Positions 39,878 to 50,270 of a stretch of DNA of 64,000 nt are shown here, one piece after another; the stretch's first letter is position 1, and each line of letters starts with the position of its first letter. Where the stretch lies: assembly GCA_014549065.1 (NCBI GenBank), contig JACDOX010000086.1, forward strand, positions 150,980-214,979. Direction: 5' to 3'. Both the position numbers and the translations under genes were made by a program. The DNA comes from Cardinalis cardinalis. Its lineage: Eukaryota > Chordata > Aves > Passeriformes > Cardinalidae. A model generated the notes under the pieces. The model made no database searches, was not told the origin of the DNA, and worked only from the letters and a program-made list of their open reading frames with translations.

Positions 39878-40841
39878 CTAAGGAAAGAAGCCCATTGTTC
39901 ATAAATTTTAAGTGTATGAGATTTTTGCTTTATTTCCTTTCCTTATAAAAATGAAAATACAAAAACAACCTCAAACCAACAATAATAACAAAAAAAAAGA
40001 AACCCAAGAAAAATCCAAGTATTAGTACCAAAGATGAATATGAATATCATAACCATATTGTAATTCCACTCCATTTTGCTACATCCTTCTACTATCCTTG
40101 AGATCTGAGTGTTTGTCATAGATACAGAATTCTAGCCTACCTTAACAGAAAATGAGGGTAAAGATATAACCCTGCTCATATAAAGTCTCTTTCACTCTGC
40201 TGTTCAAAAAATAAACAAACAAAAAATCTTAACTACATTTCAAAAGAGAACTGCTTTTTGGACAGTGGAAAATGTCAACAAAAAATACAGCTGCACAGCA
40301 ATGGAGTACAAAATTTCTGCTGCACCTCAAAATCCCCTAACAACAATAAGGTGACCCATCATAAATTTATTATTATTAAAACATTAATAATAAATAAAAG
40401 TATATATAATTTTTAGTCATAATTATATATAAGACATCATAAACACCTGATAGGTTCTTTTACTACTTTTGTCACTTTCTCCAATTCACAAGATCATTTA
40501 AAAATTATTTAGGACAGCTTCCCTAAATATTGAGAGAAATCTTATTTCAAGACTCTAAGCATTTAAGAGACCATTTAAGCCCAAGAAATTAACTCAGTGA
40601 TATCTCTGTCAAAAGGTAACTAACTACAGAACATCTTCCCTATCACTGCTCTATTACACTGATGAAGGACACTAAAAACACCTGCACATCAATGCAGTGA
40701 GAATGCCTTCAGCATTTAACAGGAAGGAAGGGAGAACAGAAATTTACTGTCACAGCTCTTGCTTTACACCACATCTGCTTGTGACACTGCACAACCATTC
40801 CCAACCAAAAAAAAAAAAAATAAACTATGTACAATGATCAC
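39878..40841 (-). other. TASP1: TASP1 intron (964 bases, shortest in window)
   Basis: The donor is GTGATC and the acceptor is ttccttag|GCA; the intron is phase 0. It carries a 14-base poly-A at 40807-40820, an A-rich stretch near 39950-40005, and an AT-rich inverted repeat at 40401-40431. No coding sequence is seen in it. Confidence 0.93.
40401..40431. repeat. AT-rich inverted repeat, 11-bp arms
   Basis: tatatataatt (40401-40411) and aattatatata (40421-40431) are perfect complements around a 9-base spacer, in the shortest TASP1 intron. Confidence 0.8.
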
Positions 40842-40961
40842 CTGACCAACTCTTCCAGGATGCTTCAGTGCTAAACCTCCACTGGAGACAGCAGCAGCCA
40901 CATTTCCTTCTTGGTCAACAACAACTGCACCAACTGTATCCAAGGTTCCTGAGTCATTCTC
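40842..40961 (-). CDS. TASP1: TASP1 exon with autocleavage site and catalytic Thr234, residues ~226-265
   Basis: This 120-base, 40-codon exon encodes ENDSGTLD|TVGAVVVDQEGN followed by VAAAVSSGGLALKHPGRVGQ. The bar marks the Asp233-Thr234 bond that the proenzyme cuts in itself. The freed N-terminal threonine (codon ACA at 40935-40937) is the catalytic nucleophile of the beta subunit. Both flanking residues and the T-V-G-A-V-V-V-D motif are intact, so the enzyme is predicted to be active. The exon is bounded by cctgcag|GAG and CAG|GTGATC and is phase 0 at both ends, so skipping it would delete the active site without shifting the frame. His to Gln in DQEGN is the only clear change from human as I recall it. 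A 14-base poly-A run (poly-T on the sense strand) lies about 21 bases inside the downstream intron. Confidence 0.98.
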
Positions 40962-41415
40962 CTGCAGGACACAAAAACCGAAAAAAAATCCTAGCAAAGA
41001 TAGTATATTAAAGTCAGATCATACTCCTTAGGAGTGTGCAAGTGAGAGCCTAGCAACCAAATGGATTTGTTATCATGCACCAGTACCCACTGCCTAAAAC
41101 CTTCCCAAAATGCTGCTTTGCCTCAGACAGGACCTTAATAAAACTTCTCCAGCAGCAAGACGGTAATAAACATCTCAGAACTAATCCAATGCTTAGATCA
41201 CCTGCTTTTACTCACAGAAGGGCCAGAAGTAATTTTTTCTTAGTGGTTGCCACTTGTCCACTAAGAAATGATTCAGCAACTGATGCCACATCAAAAGGCC
41301 TTTCCTAAAAGTCCTGAAAAAGCATTTTCAGAGGCTCTGATCTTTGAAGATGTGTGATTTTTAAAAAATGAAATTAAAAAAAAAAAATCAAAACAACAAG
41401 AACCAACCCCCCCCC

Positions 41416-41444
41416 NNNNNNNNNNNNNNNNNNNNNNNNNNNNN
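41416..41444. other. Assembly gap (29 N)
   Basis: This is the only run of N in the window. It directly follows a homopolymer C run of at least nine, itself preceded by a poly-A run. The sequence probably failed at the homopolymer, so the gap length is not reliable. Confidence 0.95.
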
Positions 41445-42185
41445 CAAGCAGCTGTTTACCATGTAAAGAAAATATTGATATTCTGAGCAAGACAATAAAT
41501 AGAAGAAGCCTCAAGGAAAAAAATCTTCCCTAGAACAGCTTCTTTCTGCCAGACTTGGTCTCAGCTCAGGAATCTTTGGCGAGTAAAGCAATTTTACCCT
41601 TTGTTCCTGTAACTAGAAAAGTTACTTCTGTGACTTCTGAGGTAGATTTACTCCCCCCAGGAGCAGAGGTTTTCCTTTATATCCTTCCCCCATTCCTTAA
41701 TGCACCACACTAAGTCCCTCTNAAAAAAGGAACAGTTTTCCCCTCTCTGCCCAGGCTTGGCCCAGATTCCCTCTCTGCAGAACCCAGGGCAAAGCACTCA
41801 GACCTCATGTTCCACCACACACACAGCATGCAGTGTACAGAAAATAAACCAAATAAACAGAATTGATCCATCATCCATCAAGTACTCCAGAGATGCACAC
41901 TGGTGCTGCACAAGCCTCAAGCCTCTTACACAGACTTATCCAGTGAAATAATGCCAAAAGTTATTAAGTTTTTCATTTAAATGTGAATTTTCTGGACTAG
42001 AATTCAGGAAAAAAAAAAAACCAAACAACACCTAACTATTCAACTTCAAATTATCAAGTTCCCATCATCAATTAAAANTCCCTTGGGCATACTATGTCAG
42101 TTGTCAAGCATGGTTTCTAGTACTGCAATGCTGATGATATTCTGGCTACATTTAATTTAAGAGAAAACACTTGGGTTAATTCTGT

Positions 42186-42241
42186 GTCAGTCTCAAAAGG
42201 AAAAATATGCAGTACAGTCAGTCTCAAAAGGAAAAATATGC
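42186..42241. repeat. 25-base direct repeat, period 31
   Basis: A 25-base unit beginning gtcagtctcaaaaggaaaaa occurs identically at 42186-42210 and 42217-42241, with six bases between. Confidence 0.9.
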
Positions 42242-42767
42242 TACCATGTTCTACAGTACTTTTCAAGCAACTGGAACTCCTAGGCACGAGATTCATCCTT
42301 GGCTTTCACCCAGAGAAACAGGAAGTTTCTTCTCGGCTNCTACACCTGGATATTCCCTGACAAGTTCTGCACTCAGATGCTGGCACTGACCACACTCAAT
42401 ATTAAAACAAATTAATGTACCAACAATAAAGCAGAATAACTGCTTGAAGACAGACAGGGGTGAGAAGCCAGAGATCCACAGTTTCAACTGGCACTGGGTA
42501 AGAAGNGTAAGTTGAAAAACAGAGGAAAGAAAGATCAGGGAGGGTAGGAAAAGTAGAAACAAAAGGAGTTTTGATGATGGGAGCAAAGGGGATAAGAAAA
42601 GAGCCAGATCCCTTCCAAGTTCTACAGATGAAGGAAAATTAAGGAACCCTTTTTCAACATCTCATGAGCAAATGTGTTTTCCAGCTCCCAGGACTCCCAG
42701 ACACAGCCAGAGCTAATACTAACCCAGTTCAAACAATACTACTCAGGGGACTGAGAAGACCTTAAGC

Positions 42768-42845
42768 AGCAGAGCAGGCTGCTCATGGGACGTGCAGATT
42801 CNCATCTTTGGAGGTTTCCAGGACCAGACCAGATAAAACTCTTCC
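42768..42845 (+). repeat. Degraded CR1 internal 3'-region fragment
   Basis: Sequence around ggctgctcatggga, catctttggaggtttccagg and accagaccagataaaactc resembles the CR1 segment that reads 'ccttggaggttttcaagacccgactgga'. It is short and strongly diverged and ends about 80 bases before the AT-rich block. Confidence 0.55.
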
Positions 42846-42922
42846 TAACATGAATTCTCTCATGATTTCTCTGTACAGAAGAACTACTATGATACAGGTG
42901 CTGCTATCTACCCCCTGCCTTT

Positions 42923-43248
42923 TTTTATCAAAGAATTTGATAATAATATACATATAATTGATTATATATATTATATAGAATATATATAATATATACTATA
43001 TTATATTATATGCATATTAATAATATGCATATAATTGATTATACATATAATTGATTATAAATAATTGTTTGATAATAATATACATATAACTGATTATATA
43101 TTATAACACATATTTATATATTATATATGTTTATACATTATATATAATGTATAAACATATAAAATATATAAATATGTGTTATAATATATACCAAATATAT
43201 ACTTGATTATATATATATATATATATATAAATTCCTCTTTTATCAAAG
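42923..43248. repeat. AT-rich palindromic block bracketed by 11-base direct repeats
   Basis: About 300 bases of almost pure A/T lie between two copies of ttttatcaaag (42923-42933 and 43238-43248). The block has repeated units beginning tttgataataatatacata (42936 and 43068), a 96-base near-perfect palindrome (43095-43190) and a closing (AT)n run near 43209-43228. It could be an expanded AT microsatellite or a palindrome-forming insertion. It lies in the TASP1 intron between 40962 and 47756. Confidence 0.85.
43095..43190. repeat. 96-base AT palindrome (48-bp arms, one mismatch)
   Basis: Pairing each base outward from the centre at 43142/43143 gives 47 of 48 complementary pairs. The only failure is 43123 against 43162. 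There is no spacer. The few G/C bases (acac with gtgt, and the two other G/C pairs) also match, so this is more than simple AT symmetry. Cruciform or hairpin formation is expected. Confidence 0.9.
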
Positions 43249-45310
43249 GAAATTATACCCANAACAAAAAANTTAATTAATAGACAGNTACAGATATAAA
43301 AATCTAGTCTATCAAAGTTTGTTTAAATGAGGCAACTTTGAGGCTGGACATCTTCTCTAAGGGAAGCATTGCTAAGGGAAGGTTGAGGTGGCCGACACAT
43401 TCTTCTGAAGGAAATTTGTATCTCTGAAGCAAAGGAATTCTGTATTTTTCTTCTCAGAAATATAGGTTTGGGGTGGGGGGAAATGGAACTGGTTTGTGAT
43501 TAAAAAAAAGTCACTGATGTANAGGCGATGCTGTATTTGTCCTTTTCCAGCAAACTGAAAATCAGCAATGTTCTATTCCACATCCAATGGGAAAAAAAAA
43601 CATTGTCAGCATCTTCTACACATGTGAACTGTACTGGTAACCCTGATTTCTGGAGTAAAATAAAGAGCTCATCACAATTTAACAAAGGAACTTTTTGTAC
43701 ATCTCCCTATAGAAAAGCATTGTGTGCCTGAGGAGTCACTGCAAGGCTGCACCTGCTGAGAAGACTTTCANTGTCACACATTTCATCTCTTCAAATCACA
43801 CCAATGCTGAAAAGCAGAGGATCCTGTCAAGCTANGGTCAGGACAACAAACACATATTTAGAAAATATTAGAAAGCATGATTTAGAAAGTATGATAAATA
43901 CTACAATTCACAAAGTCTAAAATAAGACCAAACTTTATACAGGTCCAATGGGGACTAAACAAGATCCACCTTGCTTGTCCTTACCTTTCTATTGATTGAT
44001 TTACTTAGCTACCTACATTTTAAAATTTTGCAGGTTCTAAAGGAAACTTGGTGATATCTGTTACCAAATTCTGTATCTGAGTTCAGCTACTAAATTATAC
44101 TTATCCACTGCAAAAGCAGTTTGGGGTTTTAACAATGCAGTATTGCAACCTAAACATAATCTATTANGTAGTTAATATTTTGCATGGAAAAAANCTGAAA
44201 GNCAGTGTTATAAATCAGACCTCACANTACTTAATTTGCACCTTGCNGTACGAAAGGAAATTANTGTACTAAACCATGGTCCAAANACTCAGATTTTGCT
44301 AAGAACATGCACACAGAACTGAAAGATGCTCACCTGCACAAATGCAGAGTTCTAGCAAGCATTTTTAAAAAAACCCTCCTTCCCTCCTGCACATAAAAAA
44401 ATTGTAAATATTCATCACTACATGCCCCTAAGGAAGCAATTAGGAGAGCTCTACGCAGTGCCCACTGAAAGATTCTGCACACAGGGACTTTTCCCTCTCC
44501 ACTTGAGACAGTTTTGAAATGCCATGGAAAGTAATTACCACTAAATCTCATCTCTGAGTATAACTGACAAAATACAAAATTATCAGAGAGAAGCAACTAA
44601 CATTTACATGTTATTACCCAACTATGTAATTATACAAAGCTTGATGAACAATTCCAGCCTTCCCAGTTTAACAGTTGTTTGGTGTGTAAAAAAGAACATT
44701 TTGTTTGATCTNCATGTGCAAGATGAGGAAATTATTCCATACTGTATTTCCACAGATAAAGCCAAAANGAAACAACAAAACTAAACTAGAATGGGTGAAA
44801 AATACTTAGATTTCTTTTCCCATATTAAATGGATTTTGAAGCATACTTTTGAAAACTCTAAGGCTTTACCATCAAAGACCATTTGCACACAAATGTGAGA
44901 TGGAACTTTTATTTCTTCTTTAAGGAAATTTCCAAACTGCAAGACTAAATAAGACAGACACTAGGATTGCCATAGTTGACTGCTACATTTACAATTACCT
45001 GCACATAGACAAAAATATTTTCTAAATCTGTTCAGTCTTAATACAGTAACAGAAGCATATGGAACTGTTGATTCCATGCATATAATTCNAACTGGTGTAC
45101 ACATATGTCAGTACCTATGTTGAACTAGATAAAAACCAAGCCAGNTTTAATAAAACTCAACCTAAATAATGTTATTTATAGAGTGANATAGCTCTGTTAT
45201 AAAATATTAACTTACAAACACCAATTTCTTCCAAAAAAATCACGTGNACTAGGGATTCTTAGTGTCACTTATTCAAACCAAAAAGAGGACAACTTTTTAC
45301 ATATATGCTG

Positions 45311-45332
45311 AGATCACTTGTAAAAGTGATCT
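45311..45332. repeat. Inverted repeat, 9-bp arms
   Basis: agatcactt and aagtgatct pair perfectly around four bases. It is followed by the T/A-rich segment that recurs at 45898. Confidence 0.75.
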
Positions 45333-47756
45333 AAATTTTAAATCTGTATTTTTATTTTTAAACCTGTATTTTTCTTTTCAATAGCAAAAGACAAAGTAAA
45401 ATTAGGGCTTCTAGCCAAACTCTGCTAAGCTATTTTCAACAACAATTTCCTCTTAGAAAAGACAGACTAACAGTAAGCAGACAAATATTTACTTCTGATA
45501 TTTACTGGAGCTTGAGGGGAGAATTTGAGAATGGCATCTGGCTGAATGAACACATGATGGACACCCCTCCATGAGAATGCTTAGCTAATTTTTGTTTNTG
45601 TGTGAATTATTTCTTAGCTATTTAAATCAGTAAGACTCCGCAACATGAAAAAGACAAAAGTTTTACACCTTCAAAATTTGGTGAAGTTATAAATGGATCT
45701 TCCTGTATGCAAATGCATAACCCTCTGCAAATGCTACACTGGGTGAACAAAGAAAAACACAGAAAAAACTCNATTTAGCAGGAAATAAAACTCCTTTAGT
45801 AAGTTACACTGCCAAGTTGTTCCATACAAACTCCGACAAACTTAAACAGCCTCATTCTTTTTAAGGTTGCTATCCTCACATTTTTATTGGAAACTAATTT
45901 TTAAACCTGTATTTTTCTTTTTAGCTCAAACTTTATCAGTAGCTCAAACTTCCAAGTAATTTCAGTCTGTTTTGGTCACAACACTGTGTCTTCACACTGG
46001 CCTATTAGTTCTGATCCCATTCAACTCCACCTTTGTTAAAACATCTTTTCTACCTTGCTCTCCCCACAGCCTGCAGCACTGACAGAGGCACACAGGCTCA
46101 GCTGCAGCACAGAGTTGAAGCGGGTGAGTCAAAGCAGAAAATAAAACAGCTCTGAAATCCTGCTGAAAGGAATGGTCTGCAGGTCCAGAGAAGCACAGCT
46201 GATGAAAAAGTTACAGGAGTATTTATCAATTAAGATAACTTTGACAAGATTAACTTCTAATTACTCAAATATTTAAATGGTTTTAAACCAGTTATTTAAA
46301 AACCTTTCATGAGAGCACAGCTTTGACAGTCTGAGTTTTAGGGCAACAAATCACATGCCTCATCCTAGCTAAATGACCTTTTTCTACTAGTTTGGGGAGA
46401 CAGTCTACTCTTTTTTTTTTTTTTAAGAATTTGATTTTTCATTTCTATTTCATTTGGAAAAACTACTTTAAAAACCTTACTTCCTGTAAGGCTGCAATTA
46501 CCCTACACTCTGTGGATATCAGGAGAATCCCATATTGAGAGCATGGGTTGGTTTTCATCCCTGCTCCATGGACAGGATGTGCCCAGACAGCTGACAAAAC
46601 CAGTTGTTCCTAGATTACTCACCAGGGAGAAGAGCTCTACCTGATCACCTCCTTTACCTACCACCAGTGGCCTTTGGGAATCTCCCACAAGCTCTGCAGA
46701 GGACTCTGGAGCCCTTGAAATTTCAAATTGCAGGTTGGTAAGCTCATGCACTGGCATATGTTTCAAGCATTGACTTGCCCCTTATTACATGAACAGCGAA
46801 ACNGCACAGGGACCCCTCCTCTCCCCAGCTACACTTTCACACTCCCAGGTTCACAGGGAGGTAACTGAAATCCTGGGAACAGGAAAAGTTCCAAAATGAA
46901 CAACTAACTTCCATGGCTCCCCCATCCTTAATTTCTTCACAAATCTTAAATCCTTGAAAAAATTAAAATTAGCACCCTGCTAGAGAAAACATCTTATCTG
47001 AGAACACAGATGCAAATTGCCTAANTTATCACTGTTTGCCTTTGCAGACTACAGAGAACACACTTTTGTTAACAGTTCTCTGGGATTTNTACCTTATTTA
47101 GATCAATATATGTAACTATGCAGGAGTCAGACAGCAATGCCCAATCCAAAGGCCTAAAGGCCCCAAATAAAGCATAGGCATTTAATTTAATGAGCCATAC
47201 TTTGATACTCAACATCAAACACAAATACNGTGAATGACATTCTCACAGGTTACCAAAGCTCTACATTTAAACTAAGAATGAGGGGAACAGGGAATCCCTG
47301 GTAGTTTTGTAGCACAGGTAATATGGGCCAGGTCAATGCCAGATGCATGCACAGATGCACNTGTTTACCTACCTGATATTTCAAACTTCACCAATTCCAG
47401 TTCCACAATGCAGTGTGCTCAGGAGACATTAAAAAGTGGGAAACAGTGACAGAGATCCCAAGCTAAAGAAAATGTTTTGGTAAATAATTATCTGTTTGTA
47501 TTTACATTTGTCGTATTGCCAGTTCAAAATGAGCAAAATATTTTTCTTAGCACCAGCAAGATATAAAGTGATGATTTGGTTTTCAAATAGCAAGGCAGAA
47601 AGTTNTAACTGCACTAAGTTTTCATTTTATCATTTAAATATTAAGATGGACAAGGAGAACAGGCTTCTGAAGCTACATCAGTCTTANAAGACAAGAAGTT
47701 TATTAGCAGTCAGCTGTAAGTTTAGGACGACACAAGAATTTGAAACAAGAGCTAAC

Positions 47757-47863
47757 CTTTTCATTTGATTGTCTTCTTTTCTTTAGTTGAATGAGATCTG
47801 TTTCCACCTTTTCGGCCAACTCCAGCTTCCTCTTGTTCCTCTTAAAAGCTGCTAAACTAAACC
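47757..47863 (-). CDS. TASP1: TASP1 exon with bipartite nuclear localisation signal, residues ~190-225
   Basis: This 107-base exon completes Arg190 and then encodes FSLAAFKRNKRKLELAEKVE, TDLIQLKKRRQSNEK. The two basic clusters, KRNKRK and KKRR, fall at residues 197-220 in human numbering. That is the published bipartite nuclear import signal in the taspase 1 alpha-subunit loop, so the protein would be targeted to the nucleus and nucleolus where its substrates act. The acceptor is tttttatag|GG and the donor is AAAG|GTTAGC, leaving phase 0. Substitutions relative to human (Arg to Lys, Asp to Glu, Phe-Met to Leu-Ile, Ser to Asn) all spare the basic residues. This is the loop just upstream of the autocleavage site, and its length is unchanged. 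Confidence 0.97.
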
Positions 47864-50104
47864 CTATAAAAATAGTTCAAAAGCATGTAACTAAGTAAAA
47901 TTTACTTATTTGAAGCAAATATTGATAAGTCGACATTTTGAAGGACACATNCCCCACTTCTTCACTGATGCAAAAATGCATCAATAAAAAGCCAAAAACT
48001 AAGTATTCAAGTTTCAGTACAAATTGTTCACATCTTTTCCTAAGTNTACAAGTTCTACTATTGTTCAGCAACGGTGATGAGTAAAATATCTGGTAGAAAC
48101 ACAGCATGAACACATGGAAGCTGGTCTAAATATATTTGGCAATGAAGCANCACTGCACAGAAGAGAACAGAATAAGTGGCTTGTGTTAAAATTGTTTTTG
48201 ACTGCTGACAAACAGATACCATGTGAGCTCATTCTGATAGCCATAAAATTAGGTTACTATTTTATTATCTTAATCACATGTCTGTATGTTTACCCATATA
48301 TTTAAAGCCACACACAAGTCCAGCAGTAGTTTATGTTCCATAATCCAACACAGTCTAAAGACCACCTAGGTCTCAAGAAGACAAACATCAACTTTCCACA
48401 TCTAAGCCCTACATTCAGAAAGGAAGTGNTCTCTAAAGTGGACTAAAAAATAAAATTGTTATGCTTAAGAGACCAAAATTACATGTTCCCATTTTAGAAG
48501 TTTCATTTAATGAACAAATTGCAGATATTGACATATTTAGTTTAAATAAGTTTTGACTCAATATCATCCCCAGGCTGTTTTAACATCCTCTGTAAAATGT
48601 CAAGAGGTGTGGAGAAAATGTCTTTTGTCACTTGTTTAACCACACCAAATCAAGCTATTGGGAGAACAGAGCAATTNAATCTTTTACTTATACAAGTAAG
48701 TCACAAATTCAATGGAAACTAAAAAGCACAGGTTTTTCTATAAACTTCATTTTAAATGAAATTTTGAACCTAGTTACATCACTATTATTCAGAAGACTGG
48801 AACAGTTACATGAAGTCTAGTAATAAACTCAATATTACAGAGCCAATGGAACCCAGAGCTTTCATTTACAATTCTCACAAAGTACACAAACAGTGAGCAT
48901 TTTAGTTTGAAACTTCTCCACACAGGTGTCTAATTCACCTAGTGAAATCTCTTTTAATCATGTTCTTAAGTATATAAAACTGGACCTTAATGTACACACA
49001 GGCAGTTACAGTTAGTTCAAGAATATAACTCAAAAAGTAGTGAGAAAGCAGGCATTTCTCCCCAAAAACCTAATGAATACCAGTTCTTTAAAAATGGAAA
49101 CCCATATTAACCAGCCATCACCAAGAAAGGAATTCATTCTACACTATAGAGCTCATTAATGCAGACAACACATTTCTAAGTTTGAAATGAGGATGAAGAG
49201 GCAAAACCTGAATATTTGAGAAGAGGGAGCAGACAAAGACTCATTTTAGTCAAGTACTAATTGGCATTGGGAAGAAACAAACTAAAAATCTCTCACAGAT
49301 CAAGAACTTTGTAAACAGAAGTGCCCCAAAATAAACTAAGCCAGCACATTGTTTTTAAGAGAATTTTTAAACAGGAGAACTTGTAAGTTGACACAAGTTC
49401 ACCAAGCACAGCAAACACCTATGGGCAGAGCCATTTGGGGTGAGTAAGGATGGCGTTGGCCTTGGTATTCCTCCAAAGCAGGATAAATATGCCTAAACTT
49501 GTTACCTGCTGCTGCCACTGCCTCCTGTNCTGCTGGAAAAAACGTGGACCTAGAGAGGCAAAAGGGTGCAGGAGTTCACACATGCAAACCTGAACAGCTC
49601 CTTGTACCTCAGAGCCCAATGCCAGCAGTGTCCTGAAACCTTCTGCAATATTTGCATCTTCAGCAGCTCGAACACAAGCACAAAGATCACATCAAATGCA
49701 CACAACACACNGACTAGCTCCAAGCCACCCTGCCAGTTGCACAGAGTGCTGCTATATGGCCTCTCAGCATCTCCACCTATACCTTGGTAGCATATTTATC
49801 CTGCCATTTTTCCACAACACACAAAATTCTCTAAGCTTTAGAGATGTTTCATTCACTTAAGGCTGCANTCCCTAGCTAAGCAACTAATTTTCAGAGGTTA
49901 CCCTGTGCCTTAAGATAGTTTGTCTTTTCAAAACAGGAAAAAACCTGAATACTTACTCTGAAAGATCTGCTAACAGTAACTTCTTATCTACATTGCTAAT
50001 TCAAAGTGGTATCAGTAAGTTGAGAAATATGGGGTAGAAAAAACGTCATTACAAACAAAGTACACATCTCTTGGGCCATGTCAAACACCTTTCTAGCAGC
50101 ATTT

Positions 50105-50270
50105 AATGATGTGGCTTGGAAGGAATATTAGGATGTTGTGGAGTCCAACCTCCAAAAAAACCCAAATCCAATTNAAAAGGATTTGTCAGATTCTGAGTAT
50201 TTTCAACAATGGAGATTTCACAACTCCTCTGGGCCTCTACATCAATATTTGATCAACCNCAGGTTTAAAT
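50105..50270 (-). repeat. Degraded CR1 fragment, reverse orientation
   Basis: The reverse complement of a CR1 3' region is suggested by ggcttggaaggaatattagg, gtggagtccaacctcc, and further on acaatggagatttcacaact followed by cctctgggcc and gatcaacc. The order fits an inverted CR1 end followed by its upstream part. Divergence is high. Confidence 0.6.

Larger units (their letters stand above)
40962..47756 (-). other. TASP1: TASP1 intron (6.8 kb), with AT-rich palindromic block and assembly gap
   Basis: The donor is GTTAGC at 47756 and the acceptor is cctgcag just above 40961; the intron is phase 0. It holds the AT-rich palindromic block at 42923-43248, a CR1 relic near 42768-42845, a 25-base tandem duplication at 42186-42241, a poly-T run near 46410, a possible plus-strand exon at 46070-46123, and the only multi-base N gap in the window (41416-41444). 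I see no other gene. Confidence 0.9.
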
